DNA of 64,000 nucleotides from UBA2966 sp965242505 (GTDB taxonomy: Bacteria; Pseudomonadota; Alphaproteobacteria; UBA2966): assembly GCA_965242505.1 (NCBI GenBank), contig OZ251449.1, positions 1,922,001 to 1,986,000 of the forward strand. The letters are read 5' to 3'. The notes under the pieces were generated by a model, which searched no databases, was not told the DNA's origin, and saw only the letters and a list, made by a program, of their open reading frames with translations. A program made the position numbers and the translations under genes. Positions 17,046 through 26,213 of this stretch are shown piece by piece (the stretch's first letter is position 1; the number at the start of each line of letters is the position of its first letter).

Positions 17046-18326
17046 TCAGAAGTTCCGTTTCAACCATCGACCGACCCGCGCCAGACCGCGGCGCGAGTCG
17101 CACGCCGGATCGTCGGGCGACTGAAACGGCCCGGCGTATCCATGGGCGCCGTACACGAGAAGGCCGGCGCAGGCGGCGAAGGCGGCCCCGCCGGTCGCCT
17201 CGGCCAGTCCGTGGATCGCGACCGGCCGGCCGATGCGGACCTGCTTGTCCAACACGCGGGACGCCAGTTCCCCCAGGCCCTGGAGCTGGCTGGCACCGCC
17301 GGTCAGCACCAGCCGCCTGCCGGAAACGCGAGCCGTTCCCGAGAGCTCCAGACGATCGCGAACCATCTCCAGCGTCTCTTCCAGGCGGGGCTGGATGATC
17401 CCCGTCAGAACGGAACGGGGGACGTGGTTGGCCGCGGTCAGATCCGCCTCGCCGACCCGCGGCACGTCGATCATGTCGCGTTCGTCGGCCGGGCTCGGCA
17501 TGGCGTTCCCGAAAAGCGTCTTCATCCGCTCGGCCTGCGCCATGGGAGTCGCCAACCCCCGGGCGATGTCGTTGGTGACGTGCTGGCCGCCGAGCGGCAC
17601 GACGTCCGCGAACACCAGATTTCCCTCGACGAACACCACGATGGACGTGGTTCCGCCGCCCATGTCCAGCAGGGTCACGCCGAGATTCCGTTCATCGTCG
17701 ACCAGGCTGGAAAGGCCGGCGGCGTACCCGGACAACACCAGCCCCTCGAGCTCCAGCATGGCGCGCTCGACGCATATCTGGACGTTGCGCAGCGGACCGA
17801 TCGCCGCCGTCACGATGCGCATGTCGACCCCGAGCCGGGAGCCCACCATTCCTCGCGGCTCCCGAACGCCGCCCGTGCCGTCGATCGTGAAGGCTCCGGG
17901 AATCGCATGCACGACCTCACGCTCCCCGGTCTCGATCCGCGCCATCCCCTGGCGCAGGACGTGCTGAAGGTCCGCATCCTCGATCTCGTGACCGGAGATG
18001 GACACCTCGACCCCGATCGTGCGCGACACCGGATCGCCGCAGGTCAGATTGACGAAGACCCGCTTGACGGTCTCTCCCGCCATGCGCTCCGCCACGTCCA
18101 CCGCGCCCCGGATGGCGGCTTCGGTGGCCTCGAGGTCGATCACCGTTCCGCCCCGAAGACCCCGGGACGACTGATGGCCGATGCCGACGACGCGTATGCC
18201 CTCCTGCGGGTCGACGCGAGCGACGAAACAGCAGACCTTCGTGGTGCCGATATCGAGTGCGGCGATCGATCCACTCCGCGTCACACGCGCGGCGTGGGAG
18301 TCCTGAATGGGCGGCAGCGCGTTCAT
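17046..18326 (-). CDS. ftsA: cell division protein FtsA
   Basis: A 426-aa actin-like ATPase that tethers FtsZ to the membrane. ATP-binding motifs are SIAALDIGTTKVCCFVA at the N-terminus, TLLDMGGGTTSIVVF in the middle and VLTGGASQLQGL near the C-terminus. The final residues (RRGLARVGRWLKRNF) form an amphipathic membrane-targeting helix. The ATG at 18326 (MNALPPIQ) has GGAG 9 bases upstream. A GTG six bases earlier would overlap the ftsQ stop as GTGA. The long upstream extension of the frame runs antiparallel through ftsQ and is not coding. Confidence 0.95.
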   Translation of the reverse strand: MNALPPIQDSHAARVTRSGSIAALDIGTTKVCCFVARVDPQEGIRVVGIGHQSSRGLRGGTVIDLEATEAAIRGAVDVAERMAGETVKRVFVNLTCGDPVSRTIGVEVSISGHEIEDADLQHVLRQGMARIETGEREVVHAIPGAFTIDGTGGVREPRGMVGSRLGVDMRIVTAAIGPLRNVQICVERAMLELEGLVLSGYAAGLSSLVDDERNLGVTLLDMGGGTTSIVVFVEGNLVFADVVPLGGQHVTNDIARGLATPMAQAERMKTLFGNAMPSPADERDMIDVPRVGEADLTAANHVPRSVLTGIIQPRLEETLEMVRDRLELSGTARVSGRRLVLTGGASQLQGLGELASRVLDKQVRIGRPVAIHGLAEATGGAAFAACAGLLVYGAHGYAGPFQSPDDPACDSRRGLARVGRWLKRNF

Positions 18327-18328
18327 CC

Positions 18329-19189
18329 TCACGTACTCCGCCCTTCGCCCCGATGCGTGACCGCGCTGGCCGGCCCCAGCGTCACGGCGAAACGGTCCTT
18401 CACGCGCAGATCGATGGCGATCACATCCCGCTCGAGAAGCCGATGATCCGTCGCCAGCGTGGCGAGCAAGTCCCAGGCCCCGGCCAGGTCCTCTTCCGGC
18501 AATCGAACGGTCAGGCCGCCGCGCAACCGCATGTCCCAACGCCGTCCGGAAACGCGCGTCGCGGACTCGATTCGACCCAACAACGCGGGTTGCCGCGCCA
18601 GCACGGCGACCAGATCGCCGACGTGCCGGGGCGCGTCGTCGCCCACCACGACCGGCAACCGGTCGAACCGGTCGAGATCCCGGGAACCGATCGGCTCTCC
18701 GTCGCGATCGATGAGGAAGACGCGGCCCCGCCGCTGCCACAGGGCGAAGGGACGGCGTTCGACGACGTTGACCAGAATCGCATCGGGAAACCTTCGCCGC
18801 ACGGAAGCCGACCGCACCCAGCCCAAGGCCTCGATGCGCTCGCGAGCCTTTCGGGGATCCACGTCGAACAGCGGATCCCCCCGCCGCGCGCCCAGCGCGG
18901 CGGCGATCTCGGCTTCGTCCGCATGATGGCGCCCCGTGACGACGATCTCGCCGACCTCGACGCTCGCGGCGAGACCTTCGAGACCGCCGCTCCGGTGCGA
19001 CCAGTGAAGGCCGGCGGCGGACGCGACGGACACGGCGAGGAAAAGGACCGCGGCGGCGTTCAGCCTCTTGAGCGCGGGAGGCCACGGGATGCGGCCGCGA
19101 CGGCCGGCGGGACGGTCCCGCGACGGCCGCGGCGCCCGGAAGAGCTTCGCCAGACCCCGAAGGAGCGCGCCCGGACCGTCGAACGTCAT
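18329..19189 (-). CDS. ftsQ: cell division protein FtsQ
   Basis: A 286-aa bitopic divisome protein linking FtsB/FtsL to other components. A basic cytoplasmic N-terminus is followed by one membrane segment (AAAVLFLAVSVASAAGL, about residues 46-62). Then come the periplasmic POTRA domain (VGEIVVTGRHHADEAEIAAAL) and the beta domain (RRRFPDAILVNVVERRPFALW, FLIDRDGEPI). The start at 19189 overlaps the ddl stop as ATGA, which favours coupling and excludes the longer out-of-phase extension through ddl. Confidence 0.92.
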   Translation of the reverse strand: MTFDGPGALLRGLAKLFRAPRPSRDRPAGRRGRIPWPPALKRLNAAAVLFLAVSVASAAGLHWSHRSGGLEGLAASVEVGEIVVTGRHHADEAEIAAALGARRGDPLFDVDPRKARERIEALGWVRSASVRRRFPDAILVNVVERRPFALWQRRGRVFLIDRDGEPIGSRDLDRFDRLPVVVGDDAPRHVGDLVAVLARQPALLGRIESATRVSGRRWDMRLRGGLTVRLPEEDLAGAWDLLATLATDHRLLERDVIAIDLRVKDRFAVTLGPASAVTHRGEGRST

Positions 19190-20100
19190 CGCCGCCGCCC
19201 CGCGTCCCGAACCAGATGCCGCACCAGTTCGGAGAAGGAAATTCCGGCGTGAGCCGCGATTTCGGGAACCAGGGACAACGGAGTCATCCCGGGCTGGGTA
19301 TTCAACTCGAGCATGTAGAAGCGGGCCCGGCCACTCACCGTATCGTCGTAGCGCAGGTCCGACCGCGTGACGCCGCGGCATCCCAGGGTCCGGTGCGCGA
19401 GCTCGGCGAGCCGCAGGCTCTCCCGATAGTCGGCTTCGGGAATGTCGGCGGGCATGACGTGCTCGGCCCATCCATCCGTGTACTTGGCCTCGTAGTCGTA
19501 GAACCTCTTCCTGGAGCGGATCTCGATGGCGCCGAGAGCTTCGTCGTCCATGACGGCCACCTGTATCTCGCGTCCCGGGATGTACTTCTCGATCAGCACG
19601 TATTCGCCGTAGGCCCAATTGGACTCGTCGAGCAGCGGCATGTTGTCGCCCTCGAAGACGAGGCGTACCCCGACGCTGGAGCCTTCGTTGGTCGGTTTCA
19701 GGACGTAGGGCGGATCGAAGATCGCGCCTTCCAGCGCCTCGTCCCGGCGCACGACCCTTCCCTCCGGACAGGGAATGGAGACGGACTCGAACATGCGCCG
19801 GGCGCGCGGCTTGTCCATGGCGAGGGCGGAGGCGAGAACGCCGGAGTGCGTGTAGGGGATGTCGAGAACCTCGAGCATCCCCTGAATGCAGCCGTCCTCG
19901 CCAAAACGTCCGTGAAGCGCGTTGAACACGACGTCCGGCTTGAGGTCCGAGAGGACGTCGAAGACGTCGGATCCGACATCGACGGGGGTGACGCGATAGC
20001 CGTCGTCCTTCAGCGCGGCGGCCACCTCCGCTCCGGTGACGAGCGACACCTGGCGCTCGGTCGACCAGCCGCCCATGAGCACCGCGACGTGCATGTTCAC
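19186..20100 (-). CDS. ddl: D-alanine--D-alanine ligase
   Basis: ATP-grasp enzyme making the D-Ala-D-Ala dipeptide for the peptidoglycan stem, 304 aa. VAVLMGGWSTERQVSLVTG, FNALHGRFGEDGCIQGMLE, PYTHSGVLASALAMDK, LKPTNEGSSVGV and the metal-binding FYMLELNTQPGMTPLSLVPE are all clear. The GTG at 20100 overlaps the murB stop as GTGA and gives the usual few residues before HVAVLMGG; the ATG at 20094 is an alternative. Substrate comes from Alr (encoded at about 5.3 kb) and the product goes to MurF in the same cluster. Confidence 0.95.
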   Translation of the reverse strand: MNMHVAVLMGGWSTERQVSLVTGAEVAAALKDDGYRVTPVDVGSDVFDVLSDLKPDVVFNALHGRFGEDGCIQGMLEVLDIPYTHSGVLASALAMDKPRARRMFESVSIPCPEGRVVRRDEALEGAIFDPPYVLKPTNEGSSVGVRLVFEGDNMPLLDESNWAYGEYVLIEKYIPGREIQVAVMDDEALGAIEIRSRKRFYDYEAKYTDGWAEHVMPADIPEADYRESLRLAELAHRTLGCRGVTRSDLRYDDTVSGRARFYMLELNTQPGMTPLSLVPEIAAHAGISFSELVRHLVRDAGRRR

Positions 20101-21080
20101 GACCCCTCGCCCCGCGCCGGAGGGGTCCGCGCGAGGAACGCGCGGTCGTGCTTGCCGATCCGCCGGATCTCCCAGCGCAGGACGACGCCGGAGGTCTCGG
20201 CCACCCGCCGTCGAACCTCCTCCCCCAGAGCCTCCAGATCGGCGGCGGTGGCGCCCCCGTCGTTGACGAGGAAGTTGCAGTGCAGGCCGGAAACCATGGC
20301 GCCGCCGCGCCGGAGCCCCCGGCATCCGGCCCGGTCGATAAGTTCCCACGCCTTGGCGCCGCCCGCTTCGGGTCCGGTCGGATTGGCGAACGTGCTGCCG
20401 CCGGTCTTCGAGCGGACGGGCTGGCTCTCCGCTCGCGCGGCCCGGACCGAGGCCATGCCCGTCCGGATGGCCTCGGACGAGCCTCTGCTCCCCCGGAGCG
20501 TGGCGGATACGAATATCCACGACTCCGGGACCGCGCACGCCCGATAGGCGAGACCCAGTTCCGGCCCCTTCAACACGTGACGGGCGCCCCGAGGATCGAC
20601 GGCCTCGGCGGAGACGACGACGTCCCGCAGCTCGCGTCCGTAAGCGCCGGCATTCATCCTGACGGCGCCGCCGATCGTTCCCGGAATACCGCTCAGGAAC
20701 TCCAGGCCCGCGACGTTCCCGGCGGCCGCCGCGCGAGCGACGTTGACGTCCATCGCCGCGCCGCCGGCGACGACCAGATCGTCCTCGACGCGAATCCCGG
20801 CGAACGCCCTGCCGAGACGGACGACGACGCCGTCGACGCCGCCGTCGCGGATCAGCAGGTTGGTCCCCGCGCCGAGAATCGTGACGGGGACCTCGGCGGG
20901 CTTCGCCTTCAGGAAGTCGGTCAGATCGTCGACGTCCCGCGGCCGGAACAGGACTTCGGCGGAACCGCCCACCCGGAACCAGGTTCCCTTGGCGAGCGGG
21001 GCGTCCGCCCGGAGTTCCCCGCGCGGCGTCGGCAGCCGATCGAAAAGGCGGCGAAGTCGGAGCGCGGAAGCGGCCATCAT
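20097..21080 (-). CDS. murB: UDP-N-acetylenolpyruvoylglucosamine reductase
   Basis: FAD- and NADPH-dependent enzyme that makes UDP-MurNAc, 327 aa. FAD-binding features are TWFRVGGSAEVLFRP, VTILGAGTNLLIRDGG and GLEFLSGIPGTIGGAVRMNAGAYG. The catalytic region SKTGGSTFANP and the C-terminal LHCNFLVNDGGATAADLEAL are present. Two ATG codons in tandem (21080 and 21077) overlap the murC stop, so either may be used. In gene order it follows murC, as in alphaproteobacteria. Confidence 0.96.
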   Translation of the reverse strand: MMAASALRLRRLFDRLPTPRGELRADAPLAKGTWFRVGGSAEVLFRPRDVDDLTDFLKAKPAEVPVTILGAGTNLLIRDGGVDGVVVRLGRAFAGIRVEDDLVVAGGAAMDVNVARAAAAGNVAGLEFLSGIPGTIGGAVRMNAGAYGRELRDVVVSAEAVDPRGARHVLKGPELGLAYRACAVPESWIFVSATLRGSRGSSEAIRTGMASVRAARAESQPVRSKTGGSTFANPTGPEAGGAKAWELIDRAGCRGLRRGGAMVSGLHCNFLVNDGGATAADLEALGEEVRRRVAETSGVVLRWEIRRIGKHDRAFLARTPPARGEGS

Positions 21081-22516
21081 CCGACTCCCCGGCGGACCTG
21101 GCCCCGCCGCGTCAGAATTTCGGCCAGCTGCCGCGGCAACTCGTTCGCCCACGCGGTGATGTTTCCGGCTCCCAGACAGACCGCGAGGTCGCCGGGCCGG
21201 GTGTGTTCCGCGACCAGCGCGGCCAACTGATCGGGTCCTTCGAGGGCGACCACATGCCGATGGCCGTGCTCGCGCAGACCGGACACGAGGGCATCGCGAT
21301 CGACGCCCGGAATCGGCTGTTCGCCCGCCGCGTAGACGTCCGCCACGATGATCGTGTCGGCGTCGTGAAAACAACGGCAGAAGGCGTCGAACAGGTCGTG
21401 CAACCGGGTGTACCGGTGAGGCTGGACGATCGCCACGATCCGGCGATCGCACGTCTTGCGGGCGGCCGCGAGAACGGCGGCGATCTCGGTCGGGTGGTGG
21501 CCGTAGTCGTCGATCACGGTGACGCCGCCGGCTTCCCCCGTCTTGGTGAAGCGGCGTTTCACCCCGGTGAACTCCGACAGGCCGCGCCGGATCGTTTCGG
21601 GCGCGAGGCCCATCTCCCACGCCACGGCGACCGCGGCGAGGGCGTTCCGCACGTTGTGCACTCCGAACATCGGAAGCTCGAGGCGTTCGAGGGTCGTCGC
21701 CGCCGTTCCGTGGCGGTCCTCAATGATCGCGTCGAATCGGGCGCCGTTCGACGAGAACGTCAGGTTCGATCCCCTGAAATCGGCCTGGGGGCTGAGCCCG
21801 TAGGTGACGATCCGGCGATCGGAAATCCGCCCGATCATGGCCTGGACCTCCGGATGGTCGATGCACAGGACCAGAAGCCCGTAGAACGGGACGTTTTCCG
21901 CGAACGCCTGGAACGCCGCGCGTTCCGCGTCGAACGTCCCGTAGAAGTCCATGTGCTCGCGATCGATGTTGGTCACGACGGCGATCGTCGCCGGAAGTTT
22001 CACGAACGTGCCGTCGGACTCGTCGGCCTCGACCACCATCCATTCCCCCTCGCCGAGGCGGGCGTTGGTGCCGTAGGCGTTTATGATCCCGCCGTTGATC
22101 ACGGTCGGGTCGTAGTCGGCGGCGTCCAGAAGCGCCGCGACGAGGGAGGTCGTGGTGGTCTTGCCGTGGGTGCCGCCGACCGAGATCGACCACTTCAGCC
22201 TCATGAGCTCGGCGAGCATCTCGGCGCGGCGAACGACGGGCACCAACCTTTCGCGGGCCGCCGCGATCTCGGGGTTGTCCGACTTGATCGCGGAGGAAGC
22301 GACGACCACGGCGACGCCATCGACGTTCGACGCGTTGTGGCCCAGCATGACGCCGATCCCCTTGTCGCGAAGACGTCGGACGCTGGCGTTGTCGGCGATG
22401 TCGCTGCCCTGAACCCGATAGTTGAGATTGTGCATCACTTCCGCGATGCCGCTCATGCCGATGCCGCCGATGCCCACGAAATGGATCAGGCCGATATCGA
22501 GAGGAAGGGACTTCAT
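21077..22516 (-). CDS. murC: UDP-N-acetylmuramate--L-alanine ligase
   Basis: A 479-aa Mur ligase that adds L-Ala to UDP-MurNAc. The N-terminal Rossmann part is IHFVGIGGIGMSGIAEVM. The ATP loop is SVGGTHGKTTTTSLVA. FVVEADES-type acid residues (WMVVEADESDGTF), NIDREHMDFYG and VIDDYGHHPTEI follow. The start overlaps the murG stop as ATGA. The product feeds MurD. Confidence 0.97.
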   Translation of the reverse strand: MKSLPLDIGLIHFVGIGGIGMSGIAEVMHNLNYRVQGSDIADNASVRRLRDKGIGVMLGHNASNVDGVAVVVASSAIKSDNPEIAAARERLVPVVRRAEMLAELMRLKWSISVGGTHGKTTTTSLVAALLDAADYDPTVINGGIINAYGTNARLGEGEWMVVEADESDGTFVKLPATIAVVTNIDREHMDFYGTFDAERAAFQAFAENVPFYGLLVLCIDHPEVQAMIGRISDRRIVTYGLSPQADFRGSNLTFSSNGARFDAIIEDRHGTAATTLERLELPMFGVHNVRNALAAVAVAWEMGLAPETIRRGLSEFTGVKRRFTKTGEAGGVTVIDDYGHHPTEIAAVLAAARKTCDRRIVAIVQPHRYTRLHDLFDAFCRCFHDADTIIVADVYAAGEQPIPGVDRDALVSGLREHGHRHVVALEGPDQLAALVAEHTRPGDLAVCLGAGNITAWANELPRQLAEILTRRGQVRRGVG

Positions 22517-23664
22517 GCCGCTTCCTCCCGGGGACGTCCGTCGACGACGCCGCGGCCCGGACGGCCGTTGGGCAACGCCATCCGGCAGACGGCGTTCGCC
22601 AGTTCACGGGCCGCGCCGGGACGGCCGAGGCCACGCGCCTTCCGGGCGGCGTCGGCGAGAAGGGCCGGGTTCCCGAACAACCTTTCCAGGGTCTCCGCGA
22701 GCGCGCGCGGGGACAACCGCCTCTCGGGCATCAACCAGGCCGCGCCTTCGTCGGCCAACGCCCGGGCGTTGGCCGTCTGGTGATCGTCGGTGGCGTGGGG
22801 ATAGGGAACGAGGACTCCCGGCCGCCCCGCGACGGTCAACTCGCTGACCGTCGAAGCTCCGGCCCGCGCGATCACGGCGTGGGCGGCGGCCAGCCGCGCG
22901 GGCAGGTCGGCGAAAAACGCGGACAGGTCCGCGACGACGCCGGCGGCGGCGTAGACGTTTCCGACCCGCTCCAGATCCTCCGGACGGCACTGCTGCGTCA
23001 CCCGGAGGCGCGCCCGGAGGCGCTCGGGCAACTCGATCAGGGCCCGGGGCACGACGTCGGAGAACACGGTGGCGCCCTGGCTGCCGCCAAAGACCAGCAG
23101 TTCCAACGGCGCGGCCTCGTCCGGAACCGTGTACGGAGCCTCCCGGACCGCCACGATGGCGTCGCGGACGGGATTTCCCACCACCGCCGCCCGCGCGATG
23201 GCGGCCGGAGACAGCCGCCGGGTGCCCGGGTAGGCCACGGCGATCGAGTCGGCCCGCAAGGCGAGCAGCCGATTGACCCGGCCCAGAACGGCGTTCTGTT
23301 CATGGATCATCGTCCGCGCGCCGCCGTACGTCGCGGCCAACATCGTGGGCAGGGACGGATGTCCGCCGAAACCGACCACGATGGCCGGGGCGACTTCCTT
23401 GAGAATGCGCCGGGCCTCCCGGCACCCCGCAACGACGCCGGCGAGCCCTCTCGCCTTCCCGAGCGCGGTCCGGCCGGTGAACGTTCCGGTTCGGACGACG
23501 CGGACGTCGACGCGGGAATCGAAGGCGGACCGCGCGGCCCCGCGCCTGTCGGTCACGACGACGGGACGCCGGTCCCGAAGCAGCAGTTCGTCCGCGAGCG
23601 CCAGCGCCGGGAACATGTGGCCGCCGGTGCCCCCGGTCGCCAGCACGATGGGCCGGCCGCTCAC
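22513..23664 (-). CDS. murG: undecaprenyl-PP-MurNAc-pentapeptide GlcNAc transferase (lipid II synthase)
   Basis: A 383-aa GT28 glycosyltransferase at the cytoplasmic face of the membrane that converts lipid I to lipid II. The glycine-rich ATGGTGGHMFPALALADEL motif marks the acceptor domain, IHEQNAVLGRVNR follows, and the donor domain carries FGGSQGATVFSDVVP, RAGASTVSELTVAGRP and PYPHATDDHQTANA. The GTG at 23664 (VSGRPIVLATGG) overlaps the ftsW stop as GTGA. The longer open frame to 24744 runs antisense-like through ftsW and was rejected. Confidence 0.95.
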   Translation of the reverse strand: MSGRPIVLATGGTGGHMFPALALADELLLRDRRPVVVTDRRGAARSAFDSRVDVRVVRTGTFTGRTALGKARGLAGVVAGCREARRILKEVAPAIVVGFGGHPSLPTMLAATYGGARTMIHEQNAVLGRVNRLLALRADSIAVAYPGTRRLSPAAIARAAVVGNPVRDAIVAVREAPYTVPDEAAPLELLVFGGSQGATVFSDVVPRALIELPERLRARLRVTQQCRPEDLERVGNVYAAAGVVADLSAFFADLPARLAAAHAVIARAGASTVSELTVAGRPGVLVPYPHATDDHQTANARALADEGAAWLMPERRLSPRALAETLERLFGNPALLADAARKARGLGRPGAARELANAVCRMALPNGRPGRGVVDGRPREEAA

Positions 23665-24785
23665 GTCGCGAGCCCCCGCCCGCCGCGGCGGCGGGTCAAA
23701 CCGAGCACCATGCCCATGGCCAGGGCCAACGCGAGCAGCGAGGACCCTCCGTACGAAATGAAGGGCAGGGTCATTCCCTTCGCCGGAAGGAGTCTCATGT
23801 TGACGCCCATGTTGACGATAGCCTGGGCGCCGAACTGCACGAGAAGGCCGCCCGTCGCCAACAGCACGAAGATGTTCCGTTCCTGAAGCATCCGATAGAA
23901 GCCGCGCAGGACGATGAAGGCGAACACGGCGACGATGGTCAGCCCGGCGAAGAGCCCGAACTCCTCTCCCACGACCGCGAAGATGAAATCGCTGTGCGCG
24001 TCCGGCAGGACCAGCTTGACGATTCCCTCGCCCGGCCCTCTTCCCAGCACGCCGCCGTTCGCGAAGGCCTCGATCGACTTGTCGATCTGGTAGGAATCTC
24101 CGCTCGCCGGATCCAGGAAGCGGTCGATGCGGCTGGTGACGTGCGGCAGCAACGTGTAGGCCAGGGACACGCCGCCGAGGCCGGCCACGACCAGCACGGC
24201 GACCCATGTCGTCGGCATCCCGGCCATGAACAACTGCGCGAAAAAGACCGCTCCGACCACGACGGCCATTCCGAAGTCGGGCTGCATGACCAGGAACGCC
24301 AGCACCACCAGCACCAGAGCGCTGGCGATGCCGTAGCCGGGAAACTCTTCGTCCTTGTGCCGTTCGGCGAGCATCCAGGCCGTGACGACGGCCAGCGTCG
24401 GCTTCACGAACTCCGACGGCTGCACGACCAGGGGACCCAACTTGACCCAGCGGGTGGCCCCGTTGACTTCGTGCCCGAGCGCGACCGTCGCCAGGAGTCC
24501 CAGCAGGGTGAGCAGCAGCCCCACCGCGGAGAGACGGCGAACGGCCAACGGGGAGAGCAGCGAAACGCCGACCATGATGGCGAGCGCGGGCATCAGGAAG
24601 ACGAACTGCCGACGGACGAAATGGAACGACTCGAGGCCCAGGCGTTCGGCGACGGCCGGGCTCGCCGCCATCACCATGACGATGCCGAGAGCGGAAAGAA
24701 CGAAGAGCGCCAACAGCATCCAGCGGTCGACGGTCCACCACCACTTGCCGATGACCGACGGGTCGGCGCGCGTGGGGAGAATCAT
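23661..24785 (-). CDS. ftsW: peptidoglycan polymerase FtsW (SEDS family)
   Basis: A 374-aa polytopic glycosyltransferase working with FtsI in septal peptidoglycan synthesis. About ten membrane segments alternate with SEDS motifs: GATRWVKLGPLVVQPSEFVKP, MQPDFGMAVV, DSYQIDKSIEAFANGG, then LPDAHSDFIFAVVGEEFG and LPFISYGGSS near the C-terminus. It starts at 24785, overlapping the murD stop as ATGA. A rodA-type paralogue is less likely given the position between murD and murG. Confidence 0.96.
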   Translation of the reverse strand: MILPTRADPSVIGKWWWTVDRWMLLALFVLSALGIVMVMAASPAVAERLGLESFHFVRRQFVFLMPALAIMVGVSLLSPLAVRRLSAVGLLLTLLGLLATVALGHEVNGATRWVKLGPLVVQPSEFVKPTLAVVTAWMLAERHKDEEFPGYGIASALVLVVLAFLVMQPDFGMAVVVGAVFFAQLFMAGMPTTWVAVLVVAGLGGVSLAYTLLPHVTSRIDRFLDPASGDSYQIDKSIEAFANGGVLGRGPGEGIVKLVLPDAHSDFIFAVVGEEFGLFAGLTIVAVFAFIVLRGFYRMLQERNIFVLLATGGLLVQFGAQAIVNMGVNMRLLPAKGMTLPFISYGGSSLLALALAMGMVLGLTRRRGGRGLAT

Positions 24786-26209
24786 GGCGCGCCTCCCTCG
24801 GGCGCGCTCGCGCCCCCTCTCTCGTGGAAGGCCGCGAGGGCCTTCACCAGTTCCTTGAAGCGGTCGCCGCGTTCCTCGAAATCGTCGAACTGGTCGAAGG
24901 AGGCGCAGGCGGGCGAGAGCAGGACCACCGCGTCCGGCGCGTCCAACGCGAGGGCGCGCGCATGGGCGTCGGAAACGGCGGACTCCAGAGTCCCGGAAAT
25001 CGTCGCCGGAACCCGGCCGTCGAGGCGGGCCGCGAAGTCTCCCGCGGCCTCGCCGATCAGGAATGCGTGGGCGACGTTCGCGAGATGGGGATAAAGCGGC
25101 TCGAGGCTCGCGTCCTTGGCCCGCCCGCCCGCGATCCAGAGGACGTTCTCGTAGCAGGACAACGCGCGGCCCGCGGCGTCGACGTTCGTGGCCTTGGAGT
25201 CGTTGACGAAGCGCACGCCCGCGACGGCGCCCAGATCCTCCAGGCGATGCTCGAGTCCGGGAAAGCTCAGCAGCGCGTTCGCGGCATCCGTCGGCGAACA
25301 CCCGAGGCATCGCGCGACGGCATAGGCGGCGGCCGCGTTCTGCCAATTGTGCGCGCCCTTCAGATCGAGCGCCCGACCGAGGTCGGCGAGCGATGCGGCG
25401 CCCGCCGACTCGCGGCGCCGGTCGTGAAGGCGCCCGTCGACGACGACCACGTCCGCGTCCGGCGCGCCGCGCGCGGAGATGGAGATCGTGTCGCCCCGTC
25501 CGGCCCGCCTGAGCCCGTCATGGATCGCCCGGCTCTCCGCGTCGTCCATTCCGACGATCGCGACCTGCCTGTCGCGCTGGCGCTCCAGAAGCTGGCGCTT
25601 GGACGCGACGTAGCCCTCCATGCTTCCGTGCCGATCCAGGTGATCGGGACTCAGATTGAGAAGCACGGCGACGTCGGCGGCCAGCGACGGCGCGAGGTCG
25701 ATCTGGTAGGACGACATCTCGATCACGTAGGCCCCGTCCGCCGACACCTCGGGAAGGTCGAGAACCGGGACTCCGACGTTGCCGCCCACGGCGGCCGCCA
25801 CGCCGCCGGCCTGGAGCAGGTGTCCCGTCAACACCGTCGTGGTGGACTTGCCGTTGGTCCCGGTGATCGCCGCGATCCTTCCGGGCGGGTTCTCGCGGGC
25901 GAACAGCTCGATGTCGCCGATGACCTCGCAGTCGGCGTCGCGGGCCGCGGCCACCAGCGGATGCGGCTCGGGGTGATGAAGCGCTATGCCCGGACTGAGA
26001 ACGAGCGCGGCGAAATCGCGCCACCGGGCGGCGTAGAGATCGGCCAGGGGCAGCTCGGCGTCCGCGGCTCCGGACCGGCGGGACTCGTCGTCGTCCCAGG
26101 CGTGGACCCGCGCGCCGCCGGCATCGAGGGCGCGCGCGGCCGACAGGCCGCTTCGCCCCAAACCGAGCACCGCGACGTCTTCGCCGGCGTATGAAGTCGC
26201 TTCCAGCAC
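24782..26209 (-). CDS. murD: UDP-N-acetylmuramoylalanine--D-glutamate ligase
   Basis: A 475-aa Mur ligase adding D-Glu. The features are VAVLGLGRSGLSAARAL, AITGTNGKSTTTVLTGHLL (ATP loop), EMSSYQIDLAPSL, LNLSPDHLDRHGSMEGYVASK and VRFVNDSKATNVDAA. The start is GTG at 26209, four bases after the mraY stop. The protein is longer than E. coli MurD (438 aa), with the extra residues near the C-terminus (FDDFEERGDRFKELVKALAAFHERGG and beyond). Confidence 0.95.
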   Translation of the reverse strand: MLEATSYAGEDVAVLGLGRSGLSAARALDAGGARVHAWDDDESRRSGAADAELPLADLYAARWRDFAALVLSPGIALHHPEPHPLVAAARDADCEVIGDIELFARENPPGRIAAITGTNGKSTTTVLTGHLLQAGGVAAAVGGNVGVPVLDLPEVSADGAYVIEMSSYQIDLAPSLAADVAVLLNLSPDHLDRHGSMEGYVASKRQLLERQRDRQVAIVGMDDAESRAIHDGLRRAGRGDTISISARGAPDADVVVVDGRLHDRRRESAGAASLADLGRALDLKGAHNWQNAAAAYAVARCLGCSPTDAANALLSFPGLEHRLEDLGAVAGVRFVNDSKATNVDAAGRALSCYENVLWIAGGRAKDASLEPLYPHLANVAHAFLIGEAAGDFAARLDGRVPATISGTLESAVSDAHARALALDAPDAVVLLSPACASFDQFDDFEERGDRFKELVKALAAFHERGGASAPEGGAP

Positions 26210-26213
26210 CGGG